Shown one piece after another: positions 8,057 through 16,605 of a stretch of DNA of 64,000 nucleotides. A program made the position numbers and the translations under genes. Position 1 is the stretch's first letter; the number at the start of each line of letters is the position of its first letter. The stretch is taken from contig NZ_CP152017.1 in NCBI RefSeq assembly GCF_038618305.1, positions 2,085,501-2,149,500 on the forward strand, given 5' to 3'. This DNA is from Sporosarcina sp. FSL K6-2383 (GTDB lineage: Bacteria > Bacillota > Bacilli > Bacillales_A > Planococcaceae). The notes under the pieces are model-generated. The model made no database searches. It was not told where the DNA came from and saw nothing but the letters and a program-made list of their open reading frames with translations.

Positions 8057-8841
8057 ATGACCTATAAAATTGCGTTTTTTGATGTCGATGGAACGATAAC
8101 GAATCATCAAGACGGTAGTATTTCAACTAAAACCAAAGAAGCTATTCTTGCATTAAAAGAAAAAGGAATGAAGGTCGTGGCGGCAACGGGGCGGCAACGG
8201 GGCGGCCGTTATCGATGTGTCAAGATATTAAGGAATTAGGAATCGACACGTTTATTACAGCGAATGGAGGCTATGCTAAGCACAAATCGCAGGTCATACA
8301 TAAAATGGCGATGGATCAACGGAACGTTCAGGATGTATTTGAATTTGCGAAAGCTGAGAATCATGGACTGTCTTTTTATACTGAAGAATTCTATATGAAT
8401 GGAGTAAAGAACCCTCAAATTCTAAAGGCCTTGAAGGAAACATTATTCCTACAAGAGTACCCTACAATAGACGAGTTAATATATCGTCAGGATGTCTATT
8501 TAATGTGTTTGTATGCCACTGATCAAATAGTGAAAAAATATAGCTCTCACTTTCCTCATTTAACATTTTTAAGGTGGCATCCTTTTGTGTTGAATGTATT
8601 GCAAGAAGAGGTCTCAAAATCGGTAGCTATTCGAAAAGTACTGGAATACTTTGATATTGATAAATCAGAGGCGATTGCTTTTGGAGATGGAGAGAATGAT
8701 ATTGATATGTTAGAGTTTGTAGGTCTGGGAGTAGCGATGGGGAATGGAAATGAAAGAGTACAATCGGCTGCTAATTTTGTAACGAAAAAGTCGAGTGAAG
8801 AGGGAATTGAGTTTGCTTTAAAAGAGATTGGGCTGTTATAA
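8057..8841 (+). pseudogene. Cof-type HAD phosphatase, frameshifted by an 11-bp duplication
   Basis: The gene starts at 8057 behind AAAAAGGAG and opens MTYKIAFFDVDGTITN, the DxDGT nucleophile motif. The frame is lost after MKVVAATGR, and the rest (QDIKELGIDTFITANGGYAK to the stop at 8841) continues one frame over. Removing one copy of the 11-bp tandem unit at 8181-8202 restores KVVAATGRPLSMCQDIKE and a 257-residue protein of normal Cof/HAD-IIB length. That protein has GDGENDIDMLEFVG as the Mg-binding motif. The enzyme would dephosphorylate sugar phosphates or flavin precursors. The rest of the gene is intact, so inactivation is recent, reversible, or a sequencing error. Confidence 0.9.
8181..8202. 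repeat. 11-bp perfect tandem duplication inside the HAD gene
   Basis: CGGCAACGGGG occurs at 8181-8191 and again at 8192-8202, followed by CGGCCG. Eleven is not a multiple of three, so the duplication alone causes the frameshift. Confidence 0.95.
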
Positions 8842-8858
8842 GTGATTTCCAATATATA

Positions 8859-8886
8859 CCCCTCTGGTAGTTGAAAACCAAAGGGG
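8859..8886 (+). terminator. Hairpin after the HAD gene
   Basis: CCCCTCTGGT (8859-8868) pairs with ACCAAAGGGG (8877-8886) with one internal mismatch. No T-run follows, so it may be a weak terminator or an mRNA 3' stabiliser. Confidence 0.45.
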
Positions 8887-8973
8887 CGTATAATTGCTGA
8901 GCGCAGATCTGATTAGACTCTTTTCAAATTGGTCAAAAATGCACTCAATAACAGTGCTGCTTTTCATAGTAGG

Positions 8974-9062
8974 TTAAAATATTTTCATCGTCTAATTTTT
9001 GCCATCTTATCGGCCTGTCACAAGGCCTTCATAAAAATCAGCAGAATGCTGCCTATTCTTCA
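8974..9062 (-). pseudogene. Fossil C-terminus of an ABC-F ATPase
   Basis: Bases 8974-9040 align without gaps to 11075-11141, the 3' end of the intact ABC-F gene, at about 78 percent identity and from the same stop codon. On the minus strand it reads DFYEGLVTGR, stop, DGKN, stop, TMKIF, against DFYEGLVTGVWNGEN in the intact gene. A 17-base deletion follows before the GSVLL-equivalent region. It is the remains of a second, diverged ABC-F gene. It overlaps what an automatic caller might take as the N-terminus of the next gene. Confidence 0.8.
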
Positions 9063-9126
9063 AATGGGATTGGTTGTTGCATCTTCTATTATTGGTGCTA
9101 TTGCGGTTTTACGAAGGGGGTACACC

Positions 9127-10047
9127 ATGCATCCAATTAACGTCGATGTAGTCACAAGATTAATCACCGAACAATTTCCCGAATGGGCTAGTTTAACGAT
9201 TAAACCTGTTAAACACAGTGGCAACGACAATAGAACGTTCCACTTAGGTGAGCAGATGAGTGTTAGGTTACCGAGCGCGGCGTCTTATGTTCCGCAAGTA
9301 GGGAAAGAACAGCGATGGTTACCCGTGCTAAGTAAAGAACTTACCTTGCTTATTCCTACACCCATAGCGAAAGGTGAACCGAGTGAGGCTTATCCATGGC
9401 CTTGGTCTGTGAATCAGTGGATAGAGGGAGAAGCCTTGTCGCTAGAAAATGTAACTGATTTGAATCAGTTGGCAACAGATTTAGGAGCATTTTTATTAGC
9501 CTTACAATCGATTGATGCAAGCGGAGGTCCTTTAGCTGGCGAGCATAACTTTTATAGGGGTGGCTCGATAGCTGTCTACGACGAAGAGGCTAGGAATGCC
9601 ATTGACAATAATCGTGATATGTTTAACGAATCGTTATTGAAAGAGTTATGGCAATGGGCATTGGCATCTACTTGGCAAGCAGAGCCCGTTTGGGTTCATG
9701 GGGATATCGCACCGGGGAATTTATTGGTGAAAGATGGACAGCTCTGTGCCGTTATTGATTTTGGAATACTAGGTGTAGGAGATCCGGCTTGTGATGCGGC
9801 GATGGCCTGGACCTTTTTTGATAATGAGAGTCGAAAGATATTTAAGAACACATTGCAGATGGATGAAGAAACATGGAATCGAGCGAGAGGGTGGGCTTTA
9901 TGGAAGGCTTTAATCACCTATGATGCGCATAAAAATACGAACAAAGCCATTGCGGAAGAGTCTTATCGCATTATTGAAGTAATCGTCAGTGATTGGGAAC
10001 GCTTGAGCAGCCAACTAGTGGATTATCTTGATGGCAACGAAATATAA
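9127..10047 (+). CDS. Aminoglycoside phosphotransferase-family kinase
   Basis: This 306-residue protein has the APH/choline-kinase fold. VWVHGDIAPGNLLV holds the catalytic loop (His191, Asp193, Asn198), and AVIDFGILGVGDPACDAA holds the Mg-binding Asp211. The substrate may be an aminoglycoside, a macrolide or a metabolite, and the sequence alone does not decide. I chose the ATG at 9127 because AAGGGGG lies 5 bases upstream. The open frame runs back to 8929, but that extension covers a fossil ABC-F end and is not part of the protein. A strong terminator follows. Confidence 0.88.
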   Translation: MHPINVDVVTRLITEQFPEWASLTIKPVKHSGNDNRTFHLGEQMSVRLPSAASYVPQVGKEQRWLPVLSKELTLLIPTPIAKGEPSEAYPWPWSVNQWIEGEALSLENVTDLNQLATDLGAFLLALQSIDASGGPLAGEHNFYRGGSIAVYDEEARNAIDNNRDMFNESLLKELWQWALASTWQAEPVWVHGDIAPGNLLVKDGQLCAVIDFGILGVGDPACDAAMAWTFFDNESRKIFKNTLQMDEETWNRARGWALWKALITYDAHKNTNKAIAEESYRIIEVIVSDWERLSSQLVDYLDGNEI

Positions 10048-10059
10048 AAAGTAGACGAA

Positions 10060-10103
10060 AACCCCATCTAAAAGTTGTAATAACTTTCAGATGGGGTTTC
10101 GTT
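10060..10103 (+). terminator. Strong terminator after the APH-family gene
   Basis: AACCCCATCTAAAAGTT (10060-10076) pairs with AACTTTCAGATGGGGTT (10082-10098) with a single mismatch, then TCGTTAT. Confidence 0.8.
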
Positions 10104-10245
10104 ATCAATTAAAACAATTGATGCATAGTTTGACGAAGGTGGGTTGAACGTACGTTCTGTTGTTGTGTGGATTTGAACAGTATGTATCATTTATTCCATT
10201 TTGGAAAACCTAAACAAAGTTATCGCTTTGGAGGTTCAATCAATC

Positions 10246-10983
10246 ATGAGAAAAATGTATGTAGTCTTCTTAATCGGCATGATTATCTTCCTTTTTAAAT
10301 CCTATTTTTTTGAAGTCGGCTTTGCTATAACAAAAGATGAAGCAATAAAGGTAGAGTATGATGAAATAACTAAGTCAGAAAAAGGGGATATTATCCTTTA
10401 TGCTACAAGGATGAATATGAATGACGTATATACAGATTTTAAAATTGATTTTAAAGGTGTTATTATGTCAAGACCATTCTGGATAAACACAACAAGTCCT
10501 GCATGGCATCCTGAAATTATCTATGAGAACATCAATGTAGACGGAAAGAAAGAGTTAATCATAATTTTAACTAGAGGTACTGGTACTGGGGTTTTAGAAC
10601 GAGAAGTTCATGTTTTCCATATACAAGATCAACGATTAGGTAAGATGTTTTTTGATGGACCCGTTGAGGTGCTTGTTGATGATCCCATTGCAATCGTGTT
10701 GAAAAATGTGAAGACCGAGCTATCACCCAACAAAGCGACTGTTAGTATTGATGACAAGAAATACGTAATTGATATAAAATCGTTAGGAATTCAACCTGAA
10801 GTCTTATTTAGTGATATATACTTTGGTAATAGTGTTGACTTTGAAATCAAAGACAATCAGCTTGTTGCAAAAGTGGGGGGAATCATTTCTCCATCTGGCT
10901 ATATAGGGATTATTGAAATTACGTATATGTTCAAAGATAAAATGTATCAGGCAAAATCAATTGATTTTAAGCCCAACGAATAA
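10246..10983 (+). CDS. Hypothetical membrane-anchored or secreted protein
   Basis: I do not recognise this family. From the ATG at 10246 (GGAGG 11 bases upstream) the product is 245 residues. The first 27 residues are MRKMYVVFLIGMIIFLFKSY plus FFEVGFA, a positively charged start and a hydrophobic stretch that fits a signal peptide or single N-terminal helix. The remainder is strand-rich and polar, with NVDGKKELIIILTRGTGTG resembling the repeats of FG-GAP/VCBS-like extracellular proteins. The frame is also open upstream to 10201 with a TTG. It lies between two terminators as its own unit. Confidence 0.6.
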   Translation: MRKMYVVFLIGMIIFLFKSYFFEVGFAITKDEAIKVEYDEITKSEKGDIILYATRMNMNDVYTDFKIDFKGVIMSRPFWINTTSPAWHPEIIYENINVDGKKELIIILTRGTGTGVLEREVHVFHIQDQRLGKMFFDGPVEVLVDDPIAIVLKNVKTELSPNKATVSIDDKKYVIDIKSLGIQPEVLFSDIYFGNSVDFEIKDNQLVAKVGGIISPSGYIGIIEITYMFKDKMYQAKSIDFKPNE

Positions 10984-11029
10984 TGTGTTGTTTGACTCTA
11001 TGTAAAATGGATATTCACCGTAATTATAC

Positions 11030-11065
11030 AAAAACCATCCGAGTGAAAACTTTCGGATGGTTTTT
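11030..11065. terminator. Bidirectional terminator between convergent genes
   Basis: AAAAACCATCCGA (11030-11042) and TCGGATGGTTTTT (11053-11065) are perfect arms with A-run and T-run tails on both strands. They serve the hypothetical gene on the plus strand and the ABC-F gene on the minus strand. Confidence 0.85.
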
Positions 11066-11074
11066 CGTAGTGGA

Positions 11075-12631
11075 TTAAAACATTTTAGTCGTCCAATTTT
11101 CACCATTCCAAACACCAGTCACAAGACCTTCATAAAAATCAGGCTCATGTGAAATGAGCAGAACGCTTCCTTTGTATTCCTGTAAAGCACGTTTCAATTC
11201 ATCTTTTGCATCTTTATCCAGGTGATTGGTCGGCTCATCAAGAACGAGCAGATTTGTTTCGCGATTAATTAATTTACACAAACGTACTTTTGCTCGTTCT
11301 CCACCACTTAACACTTTTACTTTGCTTTCAATATGCTTCGTTGTTAAACCACATCTTGCTAAAGCAGCGCGCACTTCATACTGCGTGAAATGCGGAAACT
11401 CTTCCCATACTTCTTCCAAGCATGTATTGTTGGTATCCGATTTCGTCTCCTGCTCGAAATAACCAATTTCCAAATGCTCACCAAGTTCAACGGAGCCAGC
11501 GAGGGAAGGGATTTCTCCAAGAATACTCTTCAGTAGCGTTGTTTTACCAATACCATTGGCACCAGACAAGGCAATTTTCTGTCCGCGTTCCATCGTCAAA
11601 TCTAGCTCTCTCGACAACGGTTCGTCATAGCCAATGACAAGTTCTTTTGTTTGGAATAAATATCTGCCTGGAGTCCGTGCAAGTTTAAAATTGAATTGAG
11701 GTTTCGGTTTTTCTGCATCTAATTCGATAATGTCCATTTTGTCTAGCTTCTTCTGACGGGACATAGCCATTCGGCTCGTCGCCGCATTTGCTTTATTACG
11801 TGCTACGAAGTCTTTGAGGTGCGAGATTTCCTTTTGTTGCTTCTTGAAGGCAGCTTCAACCTGCTGCTTTTTCATCTCATGAACGCGCACAAATTCCTCA
11901 TAATCCCCAACATAACGAGTGATTTCTTGATTTTCCATATGATAAATCAACTGAATTACGCTATTCAAGAAGGGGATATCATGGGATATTAAAATAAATG
12001 CATTCTCATAGTTCTGCAAATAATTACGCAGCCAGTTGATATGCTCGACATCTAAATAGTTTGTCGGCTCATCTAGCAGAAGGATATCGGGTTTCTCTAA
12101 TAATAACTTGGCGAGCAGTACTTTTGTCCGCTGACCTCCACTTAAATCATGAACGTCCCGATCCAGACCGAATTCGTTCAATCCAAGTCCGTTCGCTACC
12201 TCTTCTACTTTTGAATCAATGATGTAAAAATCATTATGCGATAACTCTTCTTGAATTTGGCCAGTCTCCTCTAGAAGTGCTTCCAGCTCGTCTGGTTCTA
12301 CTTCTGCCATCTTTTCAAAGAGTGCATTCATTTCAGCCTCTCGGTCATAGAGGTATTGGAAAGCTGTTCGCAGCACGTCGCGAATGGTCATTCCTTGTTT
12401 TAATACAACATGCTGATCTAAATAACCAACCCGTACGCGTTTCGACCAGTTCACCGTTCCTGCATCAGGCTCTAGCTTACGTGTAATAATATTCATGAAA
12501 GTCGATTTACCCTCACCATTCGCACCAATTAAACCAATATGCTCCCCTTGCAATAATCGGAAAGATACGTCTTCAAAAATTGCACGATCTCCAAAGCCAT
12601 GGCTTAAATTTTCTACTGTCAATAAACTCAT
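11075..12631 (-). CDS. ABC-F family ATPase, YfmM-like
   Basis: This 518-residue soluble protein has two ABC cassettes and no membrane segments. Cassette 1 has GANGEGKST, LSGGQRTK and LLLDEPTNYLD. Cassette 2 has GANGIGKTT, LSGGERAK and LVLDEPTNHLD. They are joined by a charged helical linker rich in Lys/Gln (about residues 235-320), the P-site tRNA interaction motif region of ABC-F proteins. ABC-F proteins act on the ribosome, as translation factors or antibiotic protection factors. The length and opening MSLLTVENLSHGFGDRAIF fit the housekeeping B. subtilis YfmM type rather than a dedicated resistance factor. AAGGAAAAGG precedes the start. Confidence 0.9.
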   Translation of the reverse strand: MSLLTVENLSHGFGDRAIFEDVSFRLLQGEHIGLIGANGEGKSTFMNIITRKLEPDAGTVNWSKRVRVGYLDQHVVLKQGMTIRDVLRTAFQYLYDREAEMNALFEKMAEVEPDELEALLEETGQIQEELSHNDFYIIDSKVEEVANGLGLNEFGLDRDVHDLSGGQRTKVLLAKLLLEKPDILLLDEPTNYLDVEHINWLRNYLQNYENAFILISHDIPFLNSVIQLIYHMENQEITRYVGDYEEFVRVHEMKKQQVEAAFKKQQKEISHLKDFVARNKANAATSRMAMSRQKKLDKMDIIELDAEKPKPQFNFKLARTPGRYLFQTKELVIGYDEPLSRELDLTMERGQKIALSGANGIGKTTLLKSILGEIPSLAGSVELGEHLEIGYFEQETKSDTNNTCLEEVWEEFPHFTQYEVRAALARCGLTTKHIESKVKVLSGGERAKVRLCKLINRETNLLVLDEPTNHLDKDAKDELKRALQEYKGSVLLISHEPDFYEGLVTGVWNGENWTTKMF

Positions 12632-12763
12632 CTAATAAACACCTTTTCCTTCATTAAGAATAGTTCTTACTGCCCCAAATCAGGACACGCCGAATCTGTA
12701 ACTATTATATAGATATTTTGTGGATGAGGATAGGAATTATTTCTTTTTGCATGCAAAGTATTC

Positions 12764-13036
12764 TTACTCGATTCCAAATCTTTTTGCAGAACGAGCCCGT
12801 GCACGTTCCGCTTCAATTTCTCGATTACGGGGCTCTGCATTGGTGACAGCTGTCTTAAGTAGTTGTTGTGTAGCAATTGCCACTTGCTCTACAGCCAGAT
12901 TAAAAGCGTCCTCGTTTACCTTCGATACTTTGTTGAAACCTGTGATTTTACGCACATATTGTAAGGAAGCGGCATAAATCTCATCATCAGTAGCTGGAGG
13001 TTCAAAGTTAAATAAGGTTTTAATATTGCGACACAT
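12764..13036 (-). CDS. DUF2277 family protein
   Basis: This 90-residue protein opens MCRNIKTLFNFEPPATDDEI, a signature of DUF2277 (start M-C-R-N-I-K). The C-terminus is rich in Arg/Ala (EAERARARSAKRFG), as in the family. I chose the ATG at 13036 because AGAGGTGA lies 6 bases upstream. A GTG three codons earlier overlaps that ribosome binding site. The function is unknown, though the family co-occurs widely in actinobacteria and Bacillales. It forms a single-gene unit upstream of the ABC-F gene. Confidence 0.85.
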   Translation of the reverse strand: MCRNIKTLFNFEPPATDDEIYAASLQYVRKITGFNKVSKVNEDAFNLAVEQVAIATQQLLKTAVTNAEPRNREIEAERARARSAKRFGIE

Positions 13037-13208
13037 AGCGTTCACCTCTGTTGTTATTTTCTTGATTGTAGCATATTCATTTATTTATAGTGAGTATCAC
13101 ATTTATATAGGGAAATTGAATCAATTGTGATTGGGGTTTCTTCGCTTGTCTGGTACTATGAAACAAGTAACTTATTAATGCTAGCGACTAAAGGGGTGTG
13201 AAAAAGGA

Positions 13209-14495
13209 ATGAAGCAACAAAATTCTACTGAAGTAGAGCACTATCTCCATTCAGCTGAGGCTCAACAAAAGTTGTATAAGCGCTCACTCATTGTGGTCAT
13301 CATGTCGCAAATTTTCGGTGGTGCTGGGCTTGCCGCTGGGATTACAGTCGGCGCACTCCTTGCGAAGGATATGTTAGGGAGTGCAAGTTATGCTGGACTG
13401 CCGACTGCATTATTTACACTTGGTTCAGCGTTAGCCGCTTTTTTAGTAGGGCGGATTTCACAGCGCTTTGGTCGTCGATATGGGCTTTCTTTTGGATTTA
13501 TCGTCGGGGGAATAGGGGCCCTTGCGGTTGTGCTTGCAGCGACGATTGACAATGTCTTGTTATTATTTTTAGCGTTATTTGTGTATGGTGCTGGTACTTC
13601 AACTAATTTACAAGCACGGTATGCTGGAACTGATTTAGCAAGTGAGAAACAACGGGCAACAGCTATTAGTATCGCACTGGTTTCCACGACATTGGGGGCG
13701 GTGGCAGGACCGAATTTAGTCACACCGATGGGGAAATTCGCGTTGACACTTGGTATGCCAGCTTTAGCGGGTCCATTTATCTTAGCGGCAGTTGCTTATC
13801 TTATCGCAGGTCTAATTTTTTTAGTATACTTACGCCCTGATCCATTTTTAGTGGCAAGAGCAATCGCTATAGAGAAGGATAAACAAAGGCAGAACAAGGT
13901 GAATGATGGACATCAGGTGCTACAAAGTAAGGTGAATCGTGTCGGTGTTGTCGTTGGAGCACTAGTTCTTATTCTCTCACATGCCGTGATGGTCGGAATT
14001 ATGACGATGACACCCGTTCAAATGCAAAATCATGGTGCGCAATTGAGTGCGGTCGGTCTCGTCATTGGTCTCCATATTGCCGCCATGTATTTGCCGTCGT
14101 TGGTGACAGGCATATTGGTCGATAAAATCGGTCGTACGTTTATGGTCATTGCTTCGGGTGTGACATTAGCTGTGGCAGGTGTCGTTGCAGCCTTAGCACC
14201 GGGTGGATCTCTATTTTGGCTAGCCTTTGCACTCATATTGCTTGGACTTGGGTGGAACTTTGGTTTAATTAGCGGGACGGCTATTATTATTGATTCGACG
14301 GATATGAAAACACGTGCAAAAACACAAGGAACTGTTGATGTATGGGTGGCATTAGCTGGGACAGCGGGTGGCTTATTATCAGGACTCATCGTGGCGTTTT
14401 CAAGCTATGCGATTTTAGGATTTGTAGGCATGTATTTAGCCTTATTGCTAATACCTCTTATGATATGGGTTCATGTGAAGGGGAAGCGTAGCTAA
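13209..14495 (+). CDS. MFS transporter, multidrug-efflux-like
   Basis: This 428-residue protein has about 12 hydrophobic segments. The MFS loop 2-3 motif appears as GRISQRFGRRYGLSFGF, and a second copy as GILVDKIGRTFMVIASG in the second half. The profile fits proton-coupled drug or metabolite export (DHA1-like). The substrate is unknown. AAAGGGGTG lies about 10 bases before the ATG. It is monocistronic, and phnA downstream has its own promoter. Confidence 0.88.
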   Translation: MKQQNSTEVEHYLHSAEAQQKLYKRSLIVVIMSQIFGGAGLAAGITVGALLAKDMLGSASYAGLPTALFTLGSALAAFLVGRISQRFGRRYGLSFGFIVGGIGALAVVLAATIDNVLLLFLALFVYGAGTSTNLQARYAGTDLASEKQRATAISIALVSTTLGAVAGPNLVTPMGKFALTLGMPALAGPFILAAVAYLIAGLIFLVYLRPDPFLVARAIAIEKDKQRQNKVNDGHQVLQSKVNRVGVVVGALVLILSHAVMVGIMTMTPVQMQNHGAQLSAVGLVIGLHIAAMYLPSLVTGILVDKIGRTFMVIASGVTLAVAGVVAALAPGGSLFWLAFALILLGLGWNFGLISGTAIIIDSTDMKTRAKTQGTVDVWVALAGTAGGLLSGLIVAFSSYAILGFVGMYLALLLIPLMIWVHVKGKRS

Positions 14496-14528
14496 GCTGT
14501 TGCACTTCAAGAAATGGCGCATCTTTTA

Positions 14529-14537
14529 TGTTATAAT
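14529..14537 (+). promoter_or_regulatory. Extended -10 promoter for phnA
   Basis: TGTTATAAT (14529-14537) is a perfect extended -10 element (TGn plus TATAAT). No good -35 lies at 16-18 bases, which is common for extended -10 promoters. The phnA start is 30 bases downstream. Confidence 0.5.
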
Positions 14538-14566
14538 ATACACGAATGAATGGAGGAATTGAAATT

Positions 14567-14908
14567 ATGTCAAAATTACCAAATTGCCCAAAGTGTAATT
14601 CAGAATATACATACGAGGATGGCAACCTTTTTGTGTGCCCAGAATGTGCGCATGAATGGACGTTAGAATCAGCAGCAGAAGAGGTAGAAGAGAAAAAGGT
14701 TTACAAAGATGCCAATGGCAATATCTTAAATGATGGCGATTCTGTAACAGTTATCAAGGATCTTAAAGTAAAAGGTAGCTCAAATGTCGTAAAAGCAGGT
14801 ACAAAAGTGAAAAGTATCCGTTTGATTGATGGCGATCACGATATTGATTGTAAAATCGATGGCTTTGGCGCTATGCAGTTGAAGACGGAGTTTGTGAAGA
14901 AGCTGTAA
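14567..14908 (+). CDS. phnA: PhnA/YjdM zinc-ribbon protein
   Basis: This 113-residue protein begins [20 protein letters not shown], followed by CPECAHEW, so four Cys form a zinc ribbon (CxxC...CxxC). The C-terminal PhnA domain includes [17 protein letters not shown] and [18 protein letters not shown]. Despite its name the family is not required for phosphonate use and its role is unknown. The ATG at 14567 has TGGAGGAATT upstream. An in-frame ATG at 14546 overlaps the ribosome binding site and was rejected. Confidence 0.92.
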   Translation: MSKLPNCPKCNSEYTYEDGNLFVCPECAHEWTLESAAEEVEEKKVYKDANGNILNDGDSVTVIKDLKVKGSSNVVKAGTKVKSIRLIDGDHDIDCKIDGFGAMQLKTEFVKKL

Positions 14909-14918
14909 ATGACAAATC

Positions 14919-14966
14919 GTCTGCATCAACTTCTCATAAATCGATGTTGATGCAGACTTATTTTTG
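14919..14966 (+). terminator. Terminator of phnA
   Basis: GTCTGCATCAAC (14919-14930) and GTTGATGCAGAC (14946-14957) are perfect 12-bp arms, followed by TTATTTTTGC. Confidence 0.85.
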
Positions 14967-15034
14967 CAAGCTATTTGGGTTTTCTCGAAGAGAATGCATT
15001 TTCTTATTAGTGTACGGTTCTCATACATTAGCTG

Positions 15035-15088
15035 AAGGACTGCTCGGTATGTCGATAAAGTTTCGACATACCGAGCAGTCCTTTTTTT
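15035..15088 (+). terminator. Very strong orphan terminator-type hairpin
   Basis: Bases 15035-15055 and 15063-15083 are perfect 21-bp inverted arms (AAGGACTGCTCGGTATGTCG... and its complement) with a TAAAGTT loop and T-run. The nearest plus-strand gene already has a terminator 80 bases upstream, and the next gene is convergent. Confidence 0.75.
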
Positions 15089-15176
15089 GATTCATGAAAT
15101 GCTCACTTGCTACTGATGATGTCTTCGTAGAATGTTCTATTGCGCAAGATGATACGATAAGAGTAGAGAAGCTCGA

Positions 15177-15938
15177 TTAACCCAAAGCACGAACCAAAGG
15201 CCACATGCGAGCCTCTATCTTTTTAGAAAAGTGTAAGAGAGGTTGGTCACTTTCAACCAGAATGCCCTGCTTGGACAGCATCGTGTTCTGGCTAAATTCC
15301 GCCTCTGCATGCTGTAGTAGCCAGGGGCGATGTAGAATATCACAGCGGAAGGGCGCACCCTTATTGTTTAGTGTATATAAGCAATAGCGCTCGGACATCC
15401 ATTCATCAAAGGACCCTTTAACTGCGTAATATGGCTCAGAGATGGGTCGATAGCTGCACTCAAAATTGGCATCATTCCCGCTTCTTCTCCTGCTTTCATA
15501 ATCAATGGTTGACCCATTCTGTCTCACCATCATGTCAGCATTCATATAGGGCAAGTGATAGAACAGTTTGGCCACCTCGACAGCAAGCCGGTTGTCAGCG
15601 TCCAGGCTAAAGAAATAAACCCCTGGCTTGCCATCAATTGTTACATACGTCCGAACGTTGAGCTCAGGAAATCGGGCAACTCCTGGAATAGGGGGGAGGC
15701 CACGCAGTCGAATATCCGTTATATGAAATGGAACAATACCAATCCAGCCCATGCCGTTAAAAGAATCCAAGGGCAGAATAGCAGGTACGAGTTTTTGTAA
15801 GACTTCGAGTTTAATCGGATAATGCGCAAACAAAAGATCGTTCCAAGTCTGCTGCATCGTCCAAGGTAAATGTGGTAATGGCCATAAACGATGACTGTCG
15901 TTCCAGCCGGCTTGTTTTAGATCCGTGTGTTCTTCCAT
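15177..15938 (-). CDS. YqjF/DUF2071 family protein
   Basis: This 253-residue protein matches the DUF2071 (YqjF) family. Evidence includes WNDLLFAHYPIKLEVLQKLV near the N-terminus, DSFNGMGWIGIVPFHITDIR, FPELNVRTYVTIDGKPGVYF, and a C-terminal HFSKKIEARMWPL. The function is unknown and the fold resembles acetoacetate decarboxylase. The start ATG at 15938 has AGAAAGAGG upstream on the minus strand. It stands alone. Confidence 0.85.
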   Translation of the reverse strand: MEEHTDLKQAGWNDSHRLWPLPHLPWTMQQTWNDLLFAHYPIKLEVLQKLVPAILPLDSFNGMGWIGIVPFHITDIRLRGLPPIPGVARFPELNVRTYVTIDGKPGVYFFSLDADNRLAVEVAKLFYHLPYMNADMMVRQNGSTIDYESRRRSGNDANFECSYRPISEPYYAVKGSFDEWMSERYCLYTLNNKGAPFRCDILHRPWLLQHAEAEFSQNTMLSKQGILVESDQPLLHFSKKIEARMWPLVRALG

Positions 15939-16199
15939 AGCTAGAATACCTCTTTCTACAATCGAATGTTGAACATCTTAGAAATTATACTGCTTTTTAA
16001 TGATTTCCTCACAAGATAGGTTGGCTAAGATTGCTACTAATTATAATTAAAATAGCCCATTAACTCAAGTTGGAGTAATAATTTGTCTTGCAAGACATTT
16101 ATAATAAAAAGGGAATGCCTTACATACGCTATAGCTAATACTATGTGATTCAAAAATTTGTGATTAATAGAAGAACTTCAGGGGAGGAAGTCAGGTTTA

Positions 16200-16466
16200 T
16201 TGGTTGAAAAAGCTCTTTTTATCATAATTATATTGAGAATTTTTTCTGGAAGTGTAGATATCACCGCCGCCATGCTGATGTATAAATTTAACGATTTAGA
16301 AAAAGCCTTTTATATTAATACGCTGCTTGCTCTAGTGGGGCCAGTTGTGTTAATTATTACGACAGGAATTGCATTATTTGGCCTAGCGGAAAAGATTTCG
16401 GCGACTCGAATGATTTGTCTGTTTGCTGGAATTGTACTGATTCTTTTTAGTTTGAAAGCTAAATGA
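16200..16466 (+). CDS. yqhV: YqhV family small membrane protein (DUF2619)
   Basis: This 88-residue protein has three hydrophobic segments: FIIIILRIFSG at the start, INTLLALVGPVVLIITTGIA in the middle and MICLFAGIVLILFSL at the end. The LRIFSG... KFNDLEKAFYINTLLALVGP pattern is that of YqhV, found in Bacillales next to spoIIIA in B. subtilis; here it stands elsewhere. The start is TTG at 16200 with GGGGAGGAAG 7-9 bases upstream. Function unknown. Confidence 0.85.
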   Translation: MVEKALFIIIILRIFSGSVDITAAMLMYKFNDLEKAFYINTLLALVGPVVLIITTGIALFGLAEKISATRMICLFAGIVLILFSLKAK

Positions 16467-16605
16467 GGACTAGCTGAAATCACTCATAACTTGGCTTCTT
16501 TTTACATGAAATAGGGAATTTTTATGTAGCAAGAAGCTATTCATTCGAACCTTCCGATAGATTAATCGTCTATCTAAAGTATCAGAAGTAATGGGAGAGA
16601 GCTTA

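Noticed and set aside
8929..9126. N-terminal extension of the APH-family kinase
   Set aside because: The stretch contains an antisense fossil of an ABC-F gene, and a strong ribosome binding site precedes the ATG at 9127.
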